NCBI RefSeq assembly: GCF_900107175.1
Contig: NZ_FNOZ01000001.1
Span: 248,001-312,000, forward strand
DNA: 64,000 nt
Direction: 5' to 3'
DNA from: Modestobacter sp. DSM 44400
GTDB taxonomy: Bacteria > Actinomycetota > Actinomycetes > Mycobacteriales > Geodermatophilaceae
This document shows, in pieces, positions 1 to 9,632 of the stretch. The translations under genes were made by a program, and so were the position numbers. Below the pieces are notes generated by a model. That model searched no databases. It had not been told where the DNA came from and worked only from the letters and a program-made list of their open reading frames with translations. How positions within the stretch are numbered: position 1 is the first letter of the stretch; every line of letters begins with the position of its first letter.

Positions 1-176
1 CCGTCACCGGGCACCCGGTGCCGGTGGTCGTGGGGGCCCGGCGGACCGGCGACCCGGCCCGGCTGGTGGCCAGCTCCGCGCGCATCCACCGGGACCTCGG
101 CTGGGCGCCCGAGTACACCGAACTCACCGAGATCGTCGCTGACGCCTGGGAGTTCGCGCAGCAGCGCACCGCCTGA
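1..176 (+). CDS. galE: UDP-glucose 4-epimerase-like protein, C-terminal end (partial)
   Basis: This is the last 57 codons of a gene that enters from the left, read in the frame starting at base 3 and ending with TGA at 174-176. The translation contains GHPVPVVVGARRTGDPARLV and then DLGWAPEYTEL before a final helix. This matches the C-terminal substrate-binding part of GalE-type extended SDR epimerases, where the GxRRxGDPA segment contacts the UDP-sugar. The catalytic N-terminus lies outside the window, so the exact sugar specificity cannot be judged. It converges on the CNNM-family gene across a hairpin repeat. Confidence 0.75.
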   Translation, partial: VTGHPVPVVVGARRTGDPARLVASSARIHRDLGWAPEYTELTEIVADAWEFAQQRTA

Positions 177-186
177 AAGAGCACCC

Positions 187-249
187 GGCCCCTCTGCAGG
201 GTCCCGCTCGCGAGCCTGCGAGCGGCGGCGGGCAGGGGGTCCTTTCTCA
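187..249 (-). repeat. Stop-abutting hairpin repeat, copy 1
   Basis: On the minus strand this follows directly from the TGA of the CNNM-family gene. The outer arms are GGCCCCTCTGC (187-197) and GCAGGGGGTCC (232-242). The inner stem is CCGCTCGC (204-211) and GCGAGCGG (218-225) with a six-base loop. There is no U-tract. Related copies lie at about 8022-8084, 13238-13299 and 62478-62537. It may terminate or stabilise transcripts here between two convergent genes. Confidence 0.75.
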
Positions 250-1581
250 GCCGGAGGCCGGCTCCGCGGAGACGCCGTCGGCGCCGGCCTCGGGCTGGGG
301 CGCCGGGGACACCGAGATCCGGGCGATGCGCCGGCCGTCGAGCTCCTGCACGGTCAGCCCCCGACCCTCGACGCTCACCGAGTCGCCGATCACCGGCAGG
401 CGACCGAGGTCGGCCAGCACGTAGCCGGCCACGGTCTCGTAGGGGCCGTCGGGCAGCTGGAGGCCGGTGGCGACGGCGAAGTCGTCGAGGTTGAGCAGCC
501 CGTCGACCTCGTGCGGACCGCCCGCCGGGTCGTCGGTCTGCGGGGCGACCTCCTCGTCGTACTCGTCGTAGATCTCCCCGATGACCTCCTCGATGAGGTC
601 CTCGAGGGTGACGATGCCGTCGGTGCCGCCGTACTCGTCCACGACGATCGCGAAGTGCCGGTTCTCCTTGCGCATCTCCGACAGGGCAGTGAGGACGCCG
701 GCGGTGCCGGGCAGCTGTTTCACCTCGCGGGCCAGGTCACCGACGGTCGCCGCACGCCCGGCCGGGTGGTTGGGCAGGAACAGGTCCCGGACGTGCACGA
801 AGCCCACGACGTCGTCCTCGCTGCGCCCGACGACGGGGTAGCGCGACCAACTGGAGTCGGCGACCTGCTTGGCCGCGCGGCTGGCGGTCATCGACGCGTC
901 GAGGAAGTCGACCTCGGTGCGCGGGGTCATCACCTCGCGCACCTCGCGGTCACCGGCCCGGAAGACGTCGTCGATCAGCCGGCGCTCGTCGCTGGTCAGC
1001 GACTCGTGGGCGGCGACCAGGTCGCGCAGTTCCTCCTGGCCGATCGCCTCGCCGCTGGCCCTGGGGTCACCGCCGAGCAGCCGGACCAGCAGGTCGGTCG
1101 AGCGGGACAGCAGCCAGATGATCGGGCGGAAGACCACGGCGATGCCGTTGAGCGGGGCGGCGACCAGCAGTGAGAAGCCCTCGGCGCGCTGCAGCGCCAG
1201 CCGCTTGGGGGTCAGCTCGCCGACCACCAGCGACAGGTAGCTGATCGCAATGGTCACCAGCACGAAGGCCAGCGGCTCGGCCAGGCCGGGCTGCACGCCC
1301 CGGCCCATCAACCAGTCGCCCAGCGGCCCGGAGAGCGTGCTCGCGCCGAACGCTGCGGAGAAGAAGCCGGCCAGTGTGACGCCGACCTGGACCGCGGCCA
1401 GGAACCGGTTGGGCTCCGCGAGCAGCTTGGTCAGCGCCTTGCCGCGGCGGCCGCCGGACTCGCCCAGCGAACGGACCTGGGAGTCCCGCAGCGACACCAG
1501 GGCGATCTCGGCGCCGGAGAAGGCGCCTCCGATCAGCACGAAGGCGAAGACCATGACGATGTTGAGCCATACGTCGCTCAC
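247..1581 (-). CDS. CNNM/CorC (HlyC) family transporter-associated membrane protein
   Basis: A 444-residue integral membrane protein with the usual three-part layout. A DUF21/CNNM transmembrane domain fills roughly residues 1-190 with the start of the fold at GGAFSGAEIALVSLRDS. A CBS pair follows (VMTPRTEVDFLD, then VVDEYGGTDGIVTLEDLIEEVIG). A CorC_HlyC domain at the C-terminus begins at HEVDGLLNLDDFA. Members of the family are linked to magnesium or cobalt efflux; the ion cannot be told from sequence. I chose GTG at 1579-1581 because GGAGGAG lies about ten bases upstream and the membrane helix starts at once. A frame-open extension to 1689 has no such site. The gene ends in a hairpin repeat shared with other loci. 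Confidence 0.88.
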   Translation of the reverse strand: MSDVWLNIVMVFAFVLIGGAFSGAEIALVSLRDSQVRSLGESGGRRGKALTKLLAEPNRFLAAVQVGVTLAGFFSAAFGASTLSGPLGDWLMGRGVQPGLAEPLAFVLVTIAISYLSLVVGELTPKRLALQRAEGFSLLVAAPLNGIAVVFRPIIWLLSRSTDLLVRLLGGDPRASGEAIGQEELRDLVAAHESLTSDERRLIDDVFRAGDREVREVMTPRTEVDFLDASMTASRAAKQVADSSWSRYPVVGRSEDDVVGFVHVRDLFLPNHPAGRAATVGDLAREVKQLPGTAGVLTALSEMRKENRHFAIVVDEYGGTDGIVTLEDLIEEVIGEIYDEYDEEVAPQTDDPAGGPHEVDGLLNLDDFAVATGLQLPDGPYETVAGYVLADLGRLPVIGDSVSVEGRGLTVQELDGRRIARISVSPAPQPEAGADGVSAEPASG

Positions 1582-1778
1582 CGGCGGCGTGCTCCTCCGG
1601 GGATGTCGTGCGCGACGGGGCTGTCCCGCGTCGACCACGGTAGTGGCCGATACCGACCGTGGTGCCGTCCCACGTCGGACTCCGGTCACACCAGCGTTGA
1701 CCGCAGACCACTTCCCGTGATCGCCTGCTCACGGTTAGTCTTTTGTGATAACAATTCGTGATCTTCGAGGACGTGCCC

Positions 1779-2675
1779 GTGCGCCACCGCCCCGTTCCAC
1801 CGCTCTCGCCCAAGGCCCGCGCCCGGCACTCCCGAGCAGCCGGTTCCCGATCACGCCGACACCCCGCCTGGGCTCCGCTCGCTCTCCTCGCCTCGGCGCT
1901 CGTCGTCGCGCTGGCCGCCCTGCTGCTCGCTGGTCCGGCCGGTCCACTGCTCGAGGACGCCGCCGGCGGTGCCGCTGCGACCGCAGATCCCGGAGAGGCC
2001 GTCGCCGACCAGGCGCGGCCCTCGGCCGGCACGCTGCCGTCCGCCCGACCACCGGCACTCCTACCGTCCGTGGTGGCCGACGCACCCGCAACGGCGACGA
2101 CCGTCCCGCCGTCCACCAGTCCGGTCGGGGACGAGCCGGTCGCGCCCACACCCACCACGTCGCCGGCGCCCGCGTCGGAGTCCGATCCCGATCCCGATCC
2201 CGATCCCGATCCCGATCCCGATCCTGGGGCCAAGCCCGTGCCCGAGCCGGTGGCGGCAGCCGTTCCGGCGCCGGATCCGGTCCCCGCCGTAGCGGACACC
2301 CCCGCTGGCACGGAGCCCGTCCTGGCCCTGGTCAACCAGCTGCGTACCGCCGCCGGCTGCGCAGCGGTGACCCCGGACGACGGGCTGGCCGGCGTCGCCC
2401 GGGCGCACAGCGCGGACATGCGCGACCGGACGTACTTCAGCCACACCGATCCGGACGGGCTCTCGCCGTTCGACCGGGCAGACCGGGCCGGGGTGACCAA
2501 CGCCCGCGCGGAGAACATCGCCCGCGGCCAGGCGGACGCCGCCGCAGTGATGGACGCTTGGATGAACAGTGCCGGGCACCGGCGGAACATCCTGGACTGT
2601 TCGTACCGCACGATGGGCCTGGGGATCGCCAGCGGCACCGGTGGTCCCTGGTGGACCCAGATGTTCGGCGTCTGA
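1779..2675 (+). CDS. Secreted or membrane-anchored CAP (SCP/PR-1) domain protein
   Basis: About 298 residues. A basic N-terminus is followed by one hydrophobic segment (LALLASALVVALAALLLAG), a long Pro/Asp/Ala-rich linker, and a C-terminal CAP domain. The CAP signatures are visible: HSADM, YFSHTDPDG, AENIARG and SAGHRRNIL. Bacterial CAP proteins are extracytoplasmic and mostly of unknown substrate. The linker contains seven Asp-Pro pairs encoded by a 6-base tandem repeat. The GTG at 1779 has GAGG about eight bases upstream and is preferred to the GTG at 1758. The gene converges on icd across a strong hairpin. The family call is firm; the cellular role is not. Confidence 0.85.
   Translation: MRHRPVPPLSPKARARHSRAAGSRSRRHPAWAPLALLASALVVALAALLLAGPAGPLLEDAAGGAAATADPGEAVADQARPSAGTLPSARPPALLPSVVADAPATATTVPPSTSPVGDEPVAPTPTTSPAPASESDPDPDPDPDPDPDPGAKPVPEPVAAAVPAPDPVPAVADTPAGTEPVLALVNQLRTAAGCAAVTPDDGLAGVARAHSADMRDRTYFSHTDPDGLSPFDRADRAGVTNARAENIARGQADAAAVMDAWMNSAGHRRNILDCSYRTMGLGIASGTGGPWWTQMFGV
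2184..2225 (+). repeat. (GATCCC)7 microsatellite inside the CAP-protein linker
   Basis: Six perfect GATCCC units are followed by one GATCCT unit, encoding seven Asp-Pro dipeptides. The unit is a multiple of three, so slippage would change linker length without breaking the frame. Confidence 0.95.
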
Positions 2676-2708
2676 ACCAGCGGTCCGAGCCCCGTCCCCC
2701 TGACACGC

Positions 2709-2746
2709 GACGGCCCCCTCGACCGCAGGGGGTCGAAGGGGCCGTC
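2709..2746. terminator. Bidirectional terminator-like hairpin
   Basis: GACGGCCCC and GGGGCCGTC form the outer arms and TCGACC/GGTCGA the inner arms, around a GCAGGG loop. It lies between the 3' ends of the CAP gene and icd, so it can serve both. There is no long U-tract, which is common in high-GC genomes. Confidence 0.75.
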
Positions 2747-2764
2747 GTCGGGCAACGCGCGAGA

Positions 2765-3979
2765 TCAGGCCATGGCCTTCTGCAGGTTGGTGTCGATGGC
2801 CGCCAGGAAGTCCTGGGTGGTCAGCCACGGGCTGTCCTTGGAGATCAGCAGCGCGAGGTCCTTGGTCATCTGGCCGCTCTCGACGGTGTCGATGCAGACC
2901 TTCTCCAGCGTCTCGGCGAACCGGGTGACCTCCGGGGTGCCGTCGAGCTTGCCTCGGTGGGCCAGGCCCCGGGTCCAGGCGAAGATCGACGCGATCGGGT
3001 TCGTCGAGGTCTCCTTGCCCTGCTGGTGCTGGCGGTAGTGGCGGGTGACCGTGCCGTGGGCGGCCTCGGCCTCGACCGTGCGGCCGTCCGGCGTCGAGAG
3101 CACCGAGGTCATCAGGCCCAGCGAGCCGAAGCCCTGCGCGACTGTGTCGGACTGCACGTCACCGTCGTAGTTCTTGCAGGCCCAGACGTAGCCGCCCTCC
3201 CACTTGAGCGAGGCGGCGACCATGTCGTCGATGAGCCGGTGCTCGTAAGTGATGCCGGCGGCCTTGAACTGGTCGGCGAACTCGGTGTGGAAGACCTCTT
3301 CGAAGATGTCCTTGAAGCGGCCGTCGTAGACCTTGAGGATCGTGTTCTTCGTCGACAGGTACACCGGGTACTTGCGCGCCAGGCCGTAGTTCAGCGACGC
3401 GCGGGCGAAGTCCCGGATCGAGTCGTCGAGGTTGTACATCGACAGCGAGATGCCCGCGCCCGGCGCCTGGAAGACCTCGTGCTCGATCGGCTCGGAGCCG
3501 TCCGACGGTGTGAAGGTGACCGTCAGGGTCCCGGCGGAGGGGAACCGGAAGTCGGTCGCCCGGTACTGGTCGCCGTAGGCGTGGCGGCCGATGATGATCG
3601 GCTTGGTCCAGCCCGGCACCAGGCGCGGGACGTTCGCCATGATGATCGGCTCGCGGAAGATGACGCCACCGAGGATGTTGCGGATCGTCCCGTTCGGGGA
3701 CCGCCACATCTTCTTCAGACCGAACTCCTCGACCCGCGCCTCGTCCGGGGTAATGGTGGCGCACTTGACGCCGACCCCGTGCTGCTTGATGGCGTTGGCG
3801 GCATCGATCGTGACCTGGTCGTCGGTGGCGTCCCGGTTCTCCATCCCGAGGTCGTAGTACTCGAGGTCGACGTCGAGGTACGGGAGGATGAGCTGGTCCT
3901 TGATGAACTGCCAGATGATCCGGGTCATCTCGTCGCCGTCGAGTTCGACGACCTTGCCCTCGACCTTGATCTTGCTCAC
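2765..3979 (-). CDS. icd: NADP-dependent isocitrate dehydrogenase
   Basis: A 404-residue enzyme that oxidatively decarboxylates isocitrate to 2-oxoglutarate in the TCA cycle. The length and sequence ([20 protein letters not shown] at the N-terminus, [17 protein letters not shown], and [10 protein letters not shown] near the NADP site) mark the homodimeric subfamily that includes eukaryotic cytosolic and mitochondrial IDH. It is not the monomeric type or the E. coli type. The start is GTG at 3977-3979. It lies 38 bases downstream of mdh on the same strand, so two TCA enzymes probably share a transcript. Confidence 0.96.
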   Translation of the reverse strand: MSKIKVEGKVVELDGDEMTRIIWQFIKDQLILPYLDVDLEYYDLGMENRDATDDQVTIDAANAIKQHGVGVKCATITPDEARVEEFGLKKMWRSPNGTIRNILGGVIFREPIIMANVPRLVPGWTKPIIIGRHAYGDQYRATDFRFPSAGTLTVTFTPSDGSEPIEHEVFQAPGAGISLSMYNLDDSIRDFARASLNYGLARKYPVYLSTKNTILKVYDGRFKDIFEEVFHTEFADQFKAAGITYEHRLIDDMVAASLKWEGGYVWACKNYDGDVQSDTVAQGFGSLGLMTSVLSTPDGRTVEAEAAHGTVTRHYRQHQQGKETSTNPIASIFAWTRGLAHRGKLDGTPEVTRFAETLEKVCIDTVESGQMTKDLALLISKDSPWLTTQDFLAAIDTNLQKAMA

Positions 3980-4017
3980 GTGGTGGGTTTCCCTCTCTGC
4001 GGCTCTGACCAGTGCGG

Positions 4018-4971
4018 TCAGAGGTCGGCTACGTCGGCCTGCTTGGCGCGCACCGCCTCGGCGGCTTCATGCAGGCCCGCCAGCTCACTGTCGGACAGGT
4101 CGCGCTCGACGACCTTCTTCACGCCCTGGCGGCCGATCTCGGCCTCGACCCCCAGGTAGACCCCGGAGATCCCGTACTCGCCGTCGACCCAGGCACACAC
4201 CGGCATGACCGCACCGGAGTCCTCGATCACCGCGCGCGCCATGCGTGCGGCCGCGGCCGAGGGCGCGAAGTAGGCCGAGCCGGTCTTCAGTAGCGCGACG
4301 ACCTCGGCCCCGCCGTTGCGGGTGCGGTCGACCAGGTGCTCGATGCGGTCGGCGGCCAGCACGTCGGTCAGCGGCCTGCCGTCGACCGTGCAGCGGGAGG
4401 GCACCGGAACCATCGTGTCGCCGTGCGACCCCAGGGTCAGCGTGCGCACCGAGCTCACCGGGACGTCGAGTTCCTCGGCGACGTTGGTGGTGAACCGGGC
4501 GGTGTCGAGCATGCCGGCCTGGCCCATCACCTTGTGCTTCGGGAAGCCGGTGGCGAGCTGGGCCAGCGCGGTCATCTCATCCAGCGGGTTGGACACCACG
4601 ATGAGGACGGCGTTCGGGGAAGTCTTCGCGACGTTCTCGGCGACCTGGCGGACGATTCCAGCGTTGGTCTCGATGAGGTCCATCCGGCTCATGCCGGGCC
4701 TGCGGGGCAGGCCCGCGGTGATCACGACCACGTCGGAGCCCTCAGTGCCGGCGTACGAGCCGCCGCCGACGCCCACGACCCGGGTCTCGAAGCCCTCGAT
4801 CGGGCGCGACTGGTTGATGTCCAGCGCCAGACCCTCGGGCTTGCCCTCGACGATGTCGGTGAGGACGACGGTGTCGAACACGTCGTACTCGGCGAGCCGC
4901 AGCGCAGTGGTCGAGCCGTAGAAACCGGCGCCGACGACGGTGACCTTGCCCCTCCGAGCGCGCTCTGCCAT
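4018..4971 (-). CDS. mdh: NAD-dependent malate dehydrogenase (LDH-like type)
   Basis: A 317-residue member of the lactate/malate dehydrogenase superfamily. The Rossmann motif [10 protein letters not shown] is near the N-terminus, and the catalytic histidine lies in [13 protein letters not shown]. The sequence [12 protein letters not shown] resembles the LDH-like MDH group, in which the arginine of the mobile loop binds the second carboxylate of malate. It interconverts malate and oxaloacetate. ATG at 4969-4971 gives the usual family length; the frame stays open further upstream to 5043 but adds unrelated sequence. icd follows immediately. Confidence 0.93.
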   Translation of the reverse strand: MAERARRGKVTVVGAGFYGSTTALRLAEYDVFDTVVLTDIVEGKPEGLALDINQSRPIEGFETRVVGVGGGSYAGTEGSDVVVITAGLPRRPGMSRMDLIETNAGIVRQVAENVAKTSPNAVLIVVSNPLDEMTALAQLATGFPKHKVMGQAGMLDTARFTTNVAEELDVPVSSVRTLTLGSHGDTMVPVPSRCTVDGRPLTDVLAADRIEHLVDRTRNGGAEVVALLKTGSAYFAPSAAAARMARAVIEDSGAVMPVCAWVDGEYGISGVYLGVEAEIGRQGVKKVVERDLSDSELAGLHEAAEAVRAKQADVADL

Positions 4972-5059
4972 GCCCGCCAACCTAGCGCCGACGTGCACCC
5001 GGCGCCCGCGCGGGTCCGTCCGCCGCAGGCGGTCCGGTTCCACACCGGAGGTGCGAGGG

Positions 5060-5386
5060 TCAGTCGAACGGGATGGTCAGCGCGATGACCGCCAGCGCCG
5101 CTCCGGCTCCCGCGGTGAGCGTGACGTCGACCGGGCGGCTGCGGACGGCGAGGAAGCCGACCCGCGGCAACGGCAGCAGCAGCCGCAGGAGGGCCGCGAG
5201 GACGAGGGCCAGGCCGATGACCACCAGGCCACGGCGCCACTGCTCGACCGCGACCAGCGCCAGACCGGTGCCGGCGGCGACGATCACCAGGAACAGCGGC
5301 CACTGCCGGACGAGCCCGGCCAGCAGCGGGCGCCGCAGGTACAGCGGGGCCCGACCGCCTGCCGGGCTGCCGACCGGGCGGCTCAT
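5060..5386 (-). CDS. DUF3017 small membrane protein
   Basis: A 108-residue protein with about three hydrophobic helices ([19 protein letters not shown], a central [18 protein letters not shown], and a C-terminal one). Its ATG overlaps the folD TGA in an ATGA arrangement, so it is translationally coupled to folD. DUF3017 proteins are commonly encoded next to folD in Actinobacteria. Function is unknown. Confidence 0.8.
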   Translation of the reverse strand: MSRPVGSPAGGRAPLYLRRPLLAGLVRQWPLFLVIVAAGTGLALVAVEQWRRGLVVIGLALVLAALLRLLLPLPRVGFLAVRSRPVDVTLTAGAGAALAVIALTIPFD

Positions 5387-6252
5387 GCCGACAGCGCCTC
5401 GGCGCCGACCGCCTGCTCGGCGGCGAGGACGACGTTGGCCAGCAGCATCGCCCGGGTCATCGGGCCGACGCCGCCGGGGTTGGGGGCCACCTGGCCGGCG
5501 ACCTCGACAACGTCCGCGGCGACGTCCCCGGCGATCTTCCCGTCGACCCGGCTGACCCCCACGTCCAGGACGGCGGCGCCGGGCTTGACCATGTCGGCGG
5601 TGATCAGGCCCGGCACGCCGGCTGCGGCCACCACGATGTCGGCGCTGCGGGTGTGCGCGGCCAGGTCGCGGGTGCCGGTGTGGCACAGCGTGACCGTGGC
5701 ATTCTCGCTGCGCCGGGTGAGCAACAGGCCCAGCGGCCGGCCGACGGTGATCCCGCGGCCGACGACGACGACCTCGGCACCGGCGATAGGGACGTCGTAC
5801 CGGCGGAGCAGCTCGACGATGCCCTGCGGCGTGCACGGCAGCGGCGCCGGCACTCCGAGCACCAGCCGTCCCAGGTTGACCGGGTGCAGCCCGTCGGCGT
5901 CCTTGGCCGGCTCCATCCGCTCCAGGACGACGCTCTCGTCCAGGCCGCGTGGGAGGGGCAGCTGGACGATGTAGCCGGTGCACTCCGGGTCGGCGTTGAG
6001 CTCATCGACGATGGCGAGCACGTCGGCCAGGTCGGCGGTGGCAGGCAGCTCGCGCTGGATGCTGGCGATGCCGACCTGCGCGCAGTCCTTGTGCTTGGCC
6101 GAGACGTACCAGCGGCTGCCGGGGTCGTCGCCGACCAGGAGGGTGCCCAGGCCCGGACGGCGTCCGGCCGCGGCCAGTGTGGCCACCCGCTCGGTGAGCT
6201 CCGCCCGGATCGCCGCCGCCGTCGCCTTGCCGTCCAGAGTCGTCGCCGCCAC
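5383..6252 (-). CDS. folD: Bifunctional methylenetetrahydrofolate dehydrogenase/cyclohydrolase
   Basis: A 289-residue enzyme that converts 5,10-methylene-THF to 10-formyl-THF in one-carbon metabolism, supplying PurN and PurH encoded a few kilobases away. Diagnostic pieces are [17 protein letters not shown] with the catalytic lysine, [30 protein letters not shown], and the NADP-binding [14 protein letters not shown] followed by [17 protein letters not shown]-type sequence. GTG at 6250-6252 gives the normal length. The upstream frame remains open to 6519 but that extension has no family similarity. DUF3017 overlaps its stop. Confidence 0.95.
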   Translation of the reverse strand: MAATTLDGKATAAAIRAELTERVATLAAAGRRPGLGTLLVGDDPGSRWYVSAKHKDCAQVGIASIQRELPATADLADVLAIVDELNADPECTGYIVQLPLPRGLDESVVLERMEPAKDADGLHPVNLGRLVLGVPAPLPCTPQGIVELLRRYDVPIAGAEVVVVGRGITVGRPLGLLLTRRSENATVTLCHTGTRDLAAHTRSADIVVAAAGVPGLITADMVKPGAAVLDVGVSRVDGKIAGDVAADVVEVAGQVAPNPGGVGPMTRAMLLANVVLAAEQAVGAEALSA

Positions 6253-6324
6253 GTGCCCAGTCTGCCCGACGTCCGCCCCGACAGCCGCCGACCGCACAGG
6301 GTCGACTGTTCGACTCCACCGCCG

Positions 6325-6363
6325 TTCCGTTCCTCGGTCGCTGGCGCTCCCTGCGATGTTCGC
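6325..6363. repeat. Dispersed repeat family B, copy 1
   Basis: The core TCCTCGGTCGCTGGCGCTCC followed by CTGCGATG recurs at about 12279-12320 and, diverged, at about 37491-37568. It lies in the divergent spacer between folD and the membrane-protein gene at 6440. Confidence 0.7.
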
Positions 6364-6439
6364 GGCCGTGTCGTCCTCACTAGTCTCGACGCACCGACGG
6401 CGGCGCAATCCGCACCACCTGTGCGCAGAGGGAGCACCG

Positions 6440-7183
6440 ATGACCGACGCCCACGACCGGGGCACCGACGAGCCCACCCGCGACGTCCGCGACCCCGCGC
6501 ACGGCAGCTCGGCGTACACCGGCCAGCCGCTGGCCGACCAGCCGACCGAGGTGGTTCCCCTGGACCGCTACGAGGCGCGGGACGACACCCCGCCCGCGGG
6601 CCTCCGCCCGCTCGCGGTCCCACCGGTGCCGGACGACGAGCCGTACGCCACGCCCCGCGACGAGGGGCGCCACCGCACCGACGCGCCCGACGACGACCCT
6701 CGCGACCGGACGAACCCCGAGTACACGGCCGCTCCGGTGGCGGTCCGCCGAGCGGACTCCGTCGCCGGGCTGCTGCTCGTGCTGGCCGGCATCGCCGCCG
6801 GTGTGAGCCTGCTGCTGGTCTGGGTTCGCGGCGGCGACACCGGGCTGGACCTCGTGCGCGGCGGGATCGCCGACGCCGTCGACGGGACCGTCTGGAGCAG
6901 CGGTTCGTGGCAGGTCCTGGCGGTGGTGTTCGGCGGCGCCGTCCTCTTCCTGCTCGGGCTGCTCATGTACGTGCCGGCGAAGACCCACCGGTTCCTCGGC
7001 GTGCTCGCCCTCCTGGTCTCCCTCGCCGTGGCGGCTGGCGTGCTGGTGCCGCTGGCCGACGCGGACTGGGACATCTCCGGCTTCGACGTCGGGTTCTGGT
7101 TCACCGTCGCCGTGGGCGGACTCGGCCTGCTCGGCACACTGAAGGCCCTGTCAACCGGCCAGAAGGTGAGTCGGCGACGCTGA
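6440..7183 (+). CDS. Hypothetical membrane protein with a charged N-terminal domain
   Basis: A 247-residue protein of no family I recognise. The first 110 or so residues are hydrophilic and rich in Asp, Arg, Pro and Thr. Four hydrophobic segments follow ([64 protein letters not shown] and [17 protein letters not shown]). ATG at 6440 has GAGGGAG about six bases upstream. It is transcribed divergently from folD and convergently with the pentapeptide-repeat gene. Confidence 0.8.
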   Translation: MTDAHDRGTDEPTRDVRDPAHGSSAYTGQPLADQPTEVVPLDRYEARDDTPPAGLRPLAVPPVPDDEPYATPRDEGRHRTDAPDDDPRDRTNPEYTAAPVAVRRADSVAGLLLVLAGIAAGVSLLLVWVRGGDTGLDLVRGGIADAVDGTVWSSGSWQVLAVVFGGAVLFLLGLLMYVPAKTHRFLGVLALLVSLAVAAGVLVPLADADWDISGFDVGFWFTVAVGGLGLLGTLKALSTGQKVSRRR

Positions 7184-7255
7184 GTCGCTCCGGCGACCGG
7201 TTGTCCGGGTCATGACCTGGCCCACCCGTCGGGCGGCCGGCTCAACTTCGAACTG

Positions 7256-7888
7256 TCAGTCGGCGACGAGCACACCGTGCGCCCGGGCGAACTGCACCGT
7301 CTGCACCAGGTCCAGTCGCACGCCGGTCGGGTCGAAGCCGCGCCAGTTGACGCCGTCGGTGTCCGCGCCGCGGAGGTCCGCCCCGCGCAGCAGAGTGGTC
7401 TGCAACCGGGCGTGCCGCAGGACGGCGCCGGTCAGGTCGGACTCCCGCAGGTCGGTGTCGGTGAGGTCGGCCTCGACCAGCTTCTGCCCGGACAGGTCGA
7501 CCCCGGACAGGTCCACACCGCGCAGCGAGGCATAGGACCAGTCGCACTCGGTCGAGGTCATCGGCCGCAGCGTCGCCCCGGGGAACTGCGAGCCGGTGAG
7601 CTTGCAGGCCGACCAGATGACGTCGAACAGCTTGGCCCGGTCGAACCGGCAGGACAGGAACGCCGTCCCCTCGTGCCGGGAGCCCGACAGCGCGACCCCG
7701 GTGAGCACGCACCGCTCGAAGACGCACCGGCGGGTGACCAGCTCGATCAGCGAGGCGTCGTCGAACCGGCAGTCGAGAAAGGTCACCTGCTCCAGCTCGG
7801 CCCAGTCCCAGTCGACCCGGGCGAAGTCCTCGCCCTCCCAGGTCGTGTCGGGCTCGGGCGGACCGACGTGCGGCCGGGTGTTGCGCAT
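7256..7888 (-). CDS. Pentapeptide-repeat protein
   Basis: About 210 residues made largely of A(D/N)LXX-type pentapeptides, for example SLRGVDLSGVDLSGQKLVEA and SDLTGAVLRHARLQ. These are expected to fold as a right-handed quadrilateral beta-helix. Some members protect DNA gyrase from inhibitors, but many are of unknown role, and nothing nearby points to resistance. The start is ATG at 7886-7888, or the GTG just before it. A TATCTT hexamer ends six bases upstream of the ATG, so the message may be leaderless. It lies downstream of purH. Confidence 0.85.
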   Translation of the reverse strand: MRNTRPHVGPPEPDTTWEGEDFARVDWDWAELEQVTFLDCRFDDASLIELVTRRCVFERCVLTGVALSGSRHEGTAFLSCRFDRAKLFDVIWSACKLTGSQFPGATLRPMTSTECDWSYASLRGVDLSGVDLSGQKLVEADLTDTDLRESDLTGAVLRHARLQTTLLRGADLRGADTDGVNWRGFDPTGVRLDLVQTVQFARAHGVLVAD

Positions 7889-7939
7889 CACCTCAAGATA
7901 TGGCCTCGTCCCGAGGCGGGGCGCCGGGCGGCCCCCCTG

Positions 7940-8031
7940 CAGGGTCCCGCCGCGAGCCTGGTGACGTGCTGGAACGGCCAGCCTTCAGGGTCCCGCCGCG
8001 AGCCTGGTGACGTGCTGGAACGGCCAGCCTT
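7940..8031. repeat. Two exact 46-bp direct repeats downstream of purH
   Basis: Units at 7940-7985 and 7986-8031 each begin CAGGGTCCCGCCGCGAGCCT and end GGAACGGCCAGCCTT. A third partial unit starts at 8032 and runs into hairpin repeat copy 2. They look like tandem amplification of the left part of that element. Confidence 0.9.
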
Positions 8032-8084
8032 CAGGGTCCCGCGCCGAGCTTGCGAGGCGTGGGGGGAAGGCTGGTCCTTCTTCA
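8022..8084 (-). repeat. Stop-abutting hairpin repeat, copy 2
   Basis: The outer arms are GGCCAGCCTTC (8022-8032) and GAAGGCTGGTCC (8066-8077). Both arms differ from copy 1, yet pairing is kept. The inner CGCC/GGCG stem flanks GAGCTTGCGA. It abuts the purH stop codon. Confidence 0.75.
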
Positions 8085-9632
8085 GTGCGCAAAGTGCCGG
8101 GTGCCGGTGAGGTACAGCGTCGCCCCGGCGGTTTCGGCCGCGGCGATCACCTCCTCGTCGCGCACCGAGCCACCCGGCTGGGCCACCGCCCGCACTCCGG
8201 CGTCCAGCAGCACCTGCAGGCCGTCGGCGAAGGGGAAGAACGCGTCGGAGGCGGCCACCGACCCCGCGGCCCGGTCACCGGCCCGCGTGACGGCCAGCCG
8301 GGCGGCGTCCACCCGGTTGACCTGGCCCATGCCCACCCCGACGGTCGCCTTGTCGCTGGCCAGCAGGATCGCGTTGCTGCGCACCGCGCGGATGCTGCGC
8401 CACGCGAAGACCAGGTCGTCGAGGGCCGCGGCGTCCAGCGGCTCGCCGGTGGCCAGGGTCCAGCTGGTCGGGTCGTCGCCGGGGGCGTCGATCCGGTCTG
8501 CGGTCTGCAGCAGCAACCCGCCGCTGACCGCGCGCATCTCCACCGACAGCCGCGGCGCCTCGGGCATGCGCAGCAGCCGGATGTTCTTCTTCGCCGTCAG
8601 CACCCCGAGGGCGTCCGCGGTGAACGACGGGGCGACGACGACCTCGGTGAAGACCTCGGAAATCTGTTCGGCCAGCGTCAGGTCGACCTCGCGGTTGGCC
8701 GCGATGACCCCGCCGAAGGCCGACACCGGATCGCACGCATGCGCCTTGCGGTGTGCCGCGGCGATGTCGGCGCCGACGGCGATCCCGCACGGGTTGGCGT
8801 GCTTGATGATCGCCACGCACGGGTCGGTGTGGTCGTGCGCGGCCCGCCACGCGGCGTCGGTGTCGACGTAGTTGTTGTAGGACATCTGTTTGCCGTGCAG
8901 CTGGTCCGCGTCGGCCAGCCCGGGCTGGCCGCTGCGGTACAGCGCAGCGCCCTGGTGCGGGTTCTCCCCGTAGCGCAGCACGTCGGTACGCTCCCAGCTG
9001 CCACCGACCCAGGCCGGGAAGCCGCTCTCGTCGTCCGGAGCGAGCACGTTGCCCATCCAGGAGGCGACGGCGACGTCGTAGGCGGCGGTGTGCCGGAACG
9101 CCTCCGCGGCCAGCTGCTGTCGCTGGGCGAGGGTGAACCCGCCGCCGGTGACCGCCTCGAGCGCCTCGTCGTAGCAGCCCGGGTCGACGACCACAGCCAC
9201 CGACGGGTGGTTCTTCGCCGCAGCCCGCACCATGGCCGGGCCGCCGATGTCGATCTGCTCGACGCACTCGTCCGGCGAGGCTCCCGAGGCGACGGTCTCG
9301 CTGAACGGGTACAGGTTGACGACCACCAGGTCGAAGGGCGCGATGCCCAGGTCGGCCAGCTGGGCCACGTGCTCGGGCTTGCGCCGGTCGGCCAGGATCC
9401 CGGCGTGCACCGACGGGTGCAGCGTCTTCACCCGCCCGTCCAGGCACTCGGGGAAGCCGGTGACCTGCTCGACCGGGGTGACCGGGATGCCGGCGGCGGC
9501 AATCCGGGCAGCGGTCGCGCCGGTGCTGATCAGCTCCACCCCGGCCCCGGCCAGCCCGCGGGCGAGCTCCTCGACCCCGGTCTTGTCGTACACGCCCAGC
9601 AACGCCCGGCGTACGGGGGTGCGCTCGCTCAT
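8082..9632 (-). CDS. purH: Bifunctional AICAR formyltransferase/IMP cyclohydrolase
   Basis: A 516-residue enzyme for the last two steps of IMP synthesis. The N-terminal MGS-like cyclohydrolase domain begins [18 protein letters not shown] and contains the NLYPF motif. The C-terminal AICAR formyltransferase domain holds the IKHANPCG motif with its catalytic lysine and histidine, and the ending [13 protein letters not shown] is typical. ATG at 9630-9632 overlaps the purN stop (ATGA), with GAGGAG about eight bases upstream inside purN. It uses 10-formyl-THF, as does PurN. Confidence 0.97.
   Translation of the reverse strand: MSERTPVRRALLGVYDKTGVEELARGLAGAGVELISTGATAARIAAAGIPVTPVEQVTGFPECLDGRVKTLHPSVHAGILADRRKPEHVAQLADLGIAPFDLVVVNLYPFSETVASGASPDECVEQIDIGGPAMVRAAAKNHPSVAVVVDPGCYDEALEAVTGGGFTLAQRQQLAAEAFRHTAAYDVAVASWMGNVLAPDDESGFPAWVGGSWERTDVLRYGENPHQGAALYRSGQPGLADADQLHGKQMSYNNYVDTDAAWRAAHDHTDPCVAIIKHANPCGIAVGADIAAAHRKAHACDPVSAFGGVIAANREVDLTLAEQISEVFTEVVVAPSFTADALGVLTAKKNIRLLRMPEAPRLSVEMRAVSGGLLLQTADRIDAPGDDPTSWTLATGEPLDAAALDDLVFAWRSIRAVRSNAILLASDKATVGVGMGQVNRVDAARLAVTRAGDRAAGSVAASDAFFPFADGLQVLLDAGVRAVAQPGGSVRDEEVIAAAETAGATLYLTGTRHFAH

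Noticed and set aside
1582-1689. N-terminal extension of the CNNM-family protein to 480 residues
   Set aside because: The extension is Arg/Pro-rich without homology, and a strong ribosome site supports GTG at 1581.
1745-4159. A plus-strand open frame of about 804 codons across the CAP gene and icd
   Set aside because: It crosses a terminator hairpin and opposes icd, and its composition is that of shadow frames.
7940-8084. Tandem repeats after purH considered as a CRISPR array
   Set aside because: The units are directly adjacent with no spacers and match a dispersed hairpin element.
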